Shown in pieces: positions 6,283 through 8,009 of a stretch of DNA of 8,009 bases (its first letter is position 1; every line of letters begins with the position of its first letter). The position numbers and the translations under genes were made by a program. The stretch comes from Candidatus Sulfotelmatobacter sp. (GTDB lineage Bacteria; Acidobacteriota; Terriglobia; Terriglobales; Acidobacteriaceae): the NCBI GenBank assembly GCA_030037575.1, contig JASHRB010000143.1:1-8009 (forward strand). Reading direction: 5' to 3'. Below the pieces are notes generated by a model. That model was not told where the DNA came from and ran no database searches. It was given only the letters and a program-made list of their open reading frames with translations.

Positions 6283-8009
6283 TCACTCGTAGCGCAACGC
6301 CACCATCGGCTCGGTTTTCGCCGCCCGCCTTGCGGGAATGAATCCGGCAACGGCCGCAACCATTCCCAGCAGACAAATCGCTGCGATCAACGAAAGCGGG
6401 TCCGTACTCTGCAGCTCAAAAAGGAAACTGTCGAGAGCGCGGCTGCACACCAGGGCCGTGGGAACGCCGATGCCAAGGCCGATTGCCACCAGCGACATGC
6501 CCTCGCGCAGCACCATTTCCACGACGTCGCCGCGCCCCGCGCCCAGAGCCATGCGCAGCCCGATTTCGCGAGTGCGCCCCGCGACCGCGTAAGACATGAC
6601 GCCGTAAAGGCCGACGCAGGCGAGCAACAAGGCCAGTCCGGCGAAGAAGGCCGAGATTTTCGCCAAGGCGATTTGGTTCGAGGCCGTATCCGACAGCAAA
6701 TCATCCAGGGTCCCCACCAGCGGAATCGGTAGACGCGGATCGGTCGCTTTAATTTGGCTCAGCACGTTGGCCACCGCTGCCGACGGGGCGGCGGAGGCTT
6801 GCGCTTCCACGACGATCTGAAGGCGATTTGGGGTTTGCTGAAAGGCCATGTAAAAACGCGGTTGAACTTGCTCGCGAAAGCCGCTGCGGTTTTCTTTGGC
6901 ATTGCGGGAAATGCCGACGATGGTAAGTGGTTTGTCGAGCCAGTCCCGATCATCGATCCTGAACTGGCGCCCAATTGGATTCCGCCCCGCAAAGAAGTGT
7001 TTGACCATCGCTTCGTTCACCACCGCTACGCGAACCGAGGAAGCCGTATCCTGGGCTTCGATGCCGCGTCCTGCAAGAATGGGAATGCCAACCACCCCGA
7101 AATAATCCGGGCCAACATAATCTTCCCTCGCGACGGAATCATGAACGCTGCTGACGTCGAATCCCGGCACGAGAATGGCATCGTTAGATTCAGTTCCGGC
7201 GAACAATCCATTTTCGGAATATGTCACAGCGCGCACTCCGGGAGTGCCCGAGAGGCGAGCCACAAGTTGCTGGGCTAAACCCGACACGCTCTCATCCTTG
7301 TAGCCGGCAGCGGTGGGATCAAGGCGGGCGATGACGAGGTGGTCGCGCGAGTATCCAAGGTTTTGGGTCATCAACTTTTGCAGGCTGCGCACCAGCAGGG
7401 TAGCGACAAACAAAACCAGCAGCGAAAGCGCGACCTGGGCCGCAATCAATCCCTTGCCCAATGCCAAGCGCGAGCTTGTTCCGGCGGTCGTACGCGGCGA
7501 ATCATTCAACGCGGGGGAAACGCGGCGATTGAGCGTTTTCAGCGCAGGGACCAAACCGAAAAGAATTCCGGTGAGCAGAGAGATGACGACAGTAAATGTA
7601 AGCACGCGCACATCGGGAGAGAGGGGCAGCGCCGTCCTTGCTCCAAAAAGCCGGACCAGCAGCCGCACACCCAAACTGGCGAGCAAGGCCCCAGCTCCGC
7701 CTCCCAAAAGTGCCAGAACCATGCTCTCGGTGAGGAGCTGTTGCAATAAGCGCCGCTGGTGAGCGCCAATCGCCAGACGGATTGCAATTTCCCCATTACG
7801 GACGGAGGCTCGGGCCAGCAGCAAATTCGCAACGTTCACACAGGCGATCAGCAACACCAAGCCGACCATGCCCATTAGTAGAAGCAATGGAATTCGGTAA
7901 TCGCCCCGCAGTCTGGAGATTCCGCTTCCACCCGGAACAACACTCATGTGGGCATCGCGAAGCGCATTTCTGTCATCGGAAGAAATTGCCGCTCCATAAT
8001 CTCCCTTTT
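6283..8009 (-). CDS. ADOP/MacB-like ABC permease, 5' end beyond the window
   Basis: The frame runs open to the window edge; its reading upstream of ATG 7945-7947 (for example DDRNALRDAHM) continues the protein, so that ATG is internal and about 575 residues of the C-terminal part are seen. Numbered from that Met: the first FtsX-type unit has membrane segments at about 20-44, 75-99 and 113-136, with the motif NVANLLLARASVRNGEIAIR. A signal-anchor-like helix (about 164-186) opens the second half, followed by a MacB-type periplasmic domain (about 195-425) and a second FtsX unit (about 432-455, 485-505, 517-537) with the matching motif GRTREIGLRMALGAGRGD. The end RRAAKTEPMVALRYE is typical of the acidobacterial duplicated permeases. 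Function: inner-membrane part of a tripartite-like exporter with the ATPase and TolC homologue downstream; substrate unknown. Its TGA (6283-6285) is 10 bases from the remnant's start. Confidence 0.92.
   Translation of the reverse strand, partial: KGDYGAAISSDDRNALRDAHMSVVPGGSGISRLRGDYRIPLLLLMGMVGLVLLIACVNVANLLLARASVRNGEIAIRLAIGAHQRRLLQQLLTESMVLALLGGGAGALLASLGVRLLVRLFGARTALPLSPDVRVLTFTVVISLLTGILFGLVPALKTLNRRVSPALNDSPRTTAGTSSRLALGKGLIAAQVALSLLVLFVATLLVRSLQKLMTQNLGYSRDHLVIARLDPTAAGYKDESVSGLAQQLVARLSGTPGVRAVTYSENGLFAGTESNDAILVPGFDVSSVHDSVAREDYVGPDYFGVVGIPILAGRGIEAQDTASSVRVAVVNEAMVKHFFAGRNPIGRQFRIDDRDWLDKPLTIVGISRNAKENRSGFREQVQPRFYMAFQQTPNRLQIVVEAQASAAPSAAVANVLSQIKATDPRLPIPLVGTLDDLLSDTASNQIALAKISAFFAGLALLLACVGLYGVMSYAVAGRTREIGLRMALGAGRGDVVEMVLREGMSLVAIGLGIGVPTALVCSRALDSFLFELQSTDPLSLIAAICLLGMVAAVAGFIPARRAAKTEPMVALRYE

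Noticed and set aside
7945..7947. ATG as the true start of the permease
   Set aside because: The frame stays open and protein-like upstream to the window edge, and starting here would remove the N-terminal half of the first MacB/FtsX unit, so it is an internal Met.
514..8009. Sigma-54 -24/-12 promoter (TGGCAC-N5-TTGC) within the operon for autoregulation
   Set aside because: A few GGCAC or GTGCCA words were seen (for example near 4636 and 4876), but none has the TTGC half at the right distance.

Overview
The window looks like part of an Acidobacteriota chromosome, probably a Terriglobia-type (Koribacter/Acidobacterium/Solibacter-like) soil bacterium. The main reason is the large permease at the right edge. 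Its layout and wording (two FtsX-type permease halves, with an ending like RRAAKTEPMVALRYE) match the acidobacterial duplicated permease (ADOP) family. A second N-terminus of the same family, the G+C-rich base composition, and a Gly-rich TolC-like protein fit this. The assignment rests on recognised protein style, not on a database search.

Everything is coded on the minus strand, so the biological order runs right to left: (1) the 3' two-thirds of an ADOP/MacB-like permease, cut by the window edge; (2) a 94-codon remnant of a second ADOP permease; (3) a LolD/MacB-type ABC ATPase; (4) a TolC-family outer-membrane efflux protein; (5) a sigma-54-type (NtrC-like) response regulator; (6) a membrane histidine kinase; (7) after a 96-base gap rich in inverted repeats, a small zinc-finger-like protein of the DUF6788 type, which probably belongs to a different, possibly mobile, unit.

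Genes 1 to 6 are packed as one apparent operon. The permease stop and remnant start are 10 bases apart. Remnant/ATPase and ATPase/TolC each share an ATGA stop-start overlap. TolC and regulator are separated by 3 bases, and regulator and kinase overlap by 11 bases. The inferred picture is a MacB-like export system (permease plus ATPase plus outer-membrane channel) co-transcribed with its own two-component regulator. The periplasmic adaptor (MacA/HlyD type) that such a pump normally needs is not in the window and may lie further upstream.

The points most worth a second look are the decapitated second permease sitting between permease and ATPase, the GAFTDA variant of the sigma-54-contacting GAFTGA loop, the His-for-Asp change in the ATPase D-loop, the Gly-rich insertion in the TolC homologue, and a nested set of inverted repeats just after the kinase. 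No RNA gene, CRISPR array or complete insertion sequence was seen. No gene-free stretch exceeds 300 bases.
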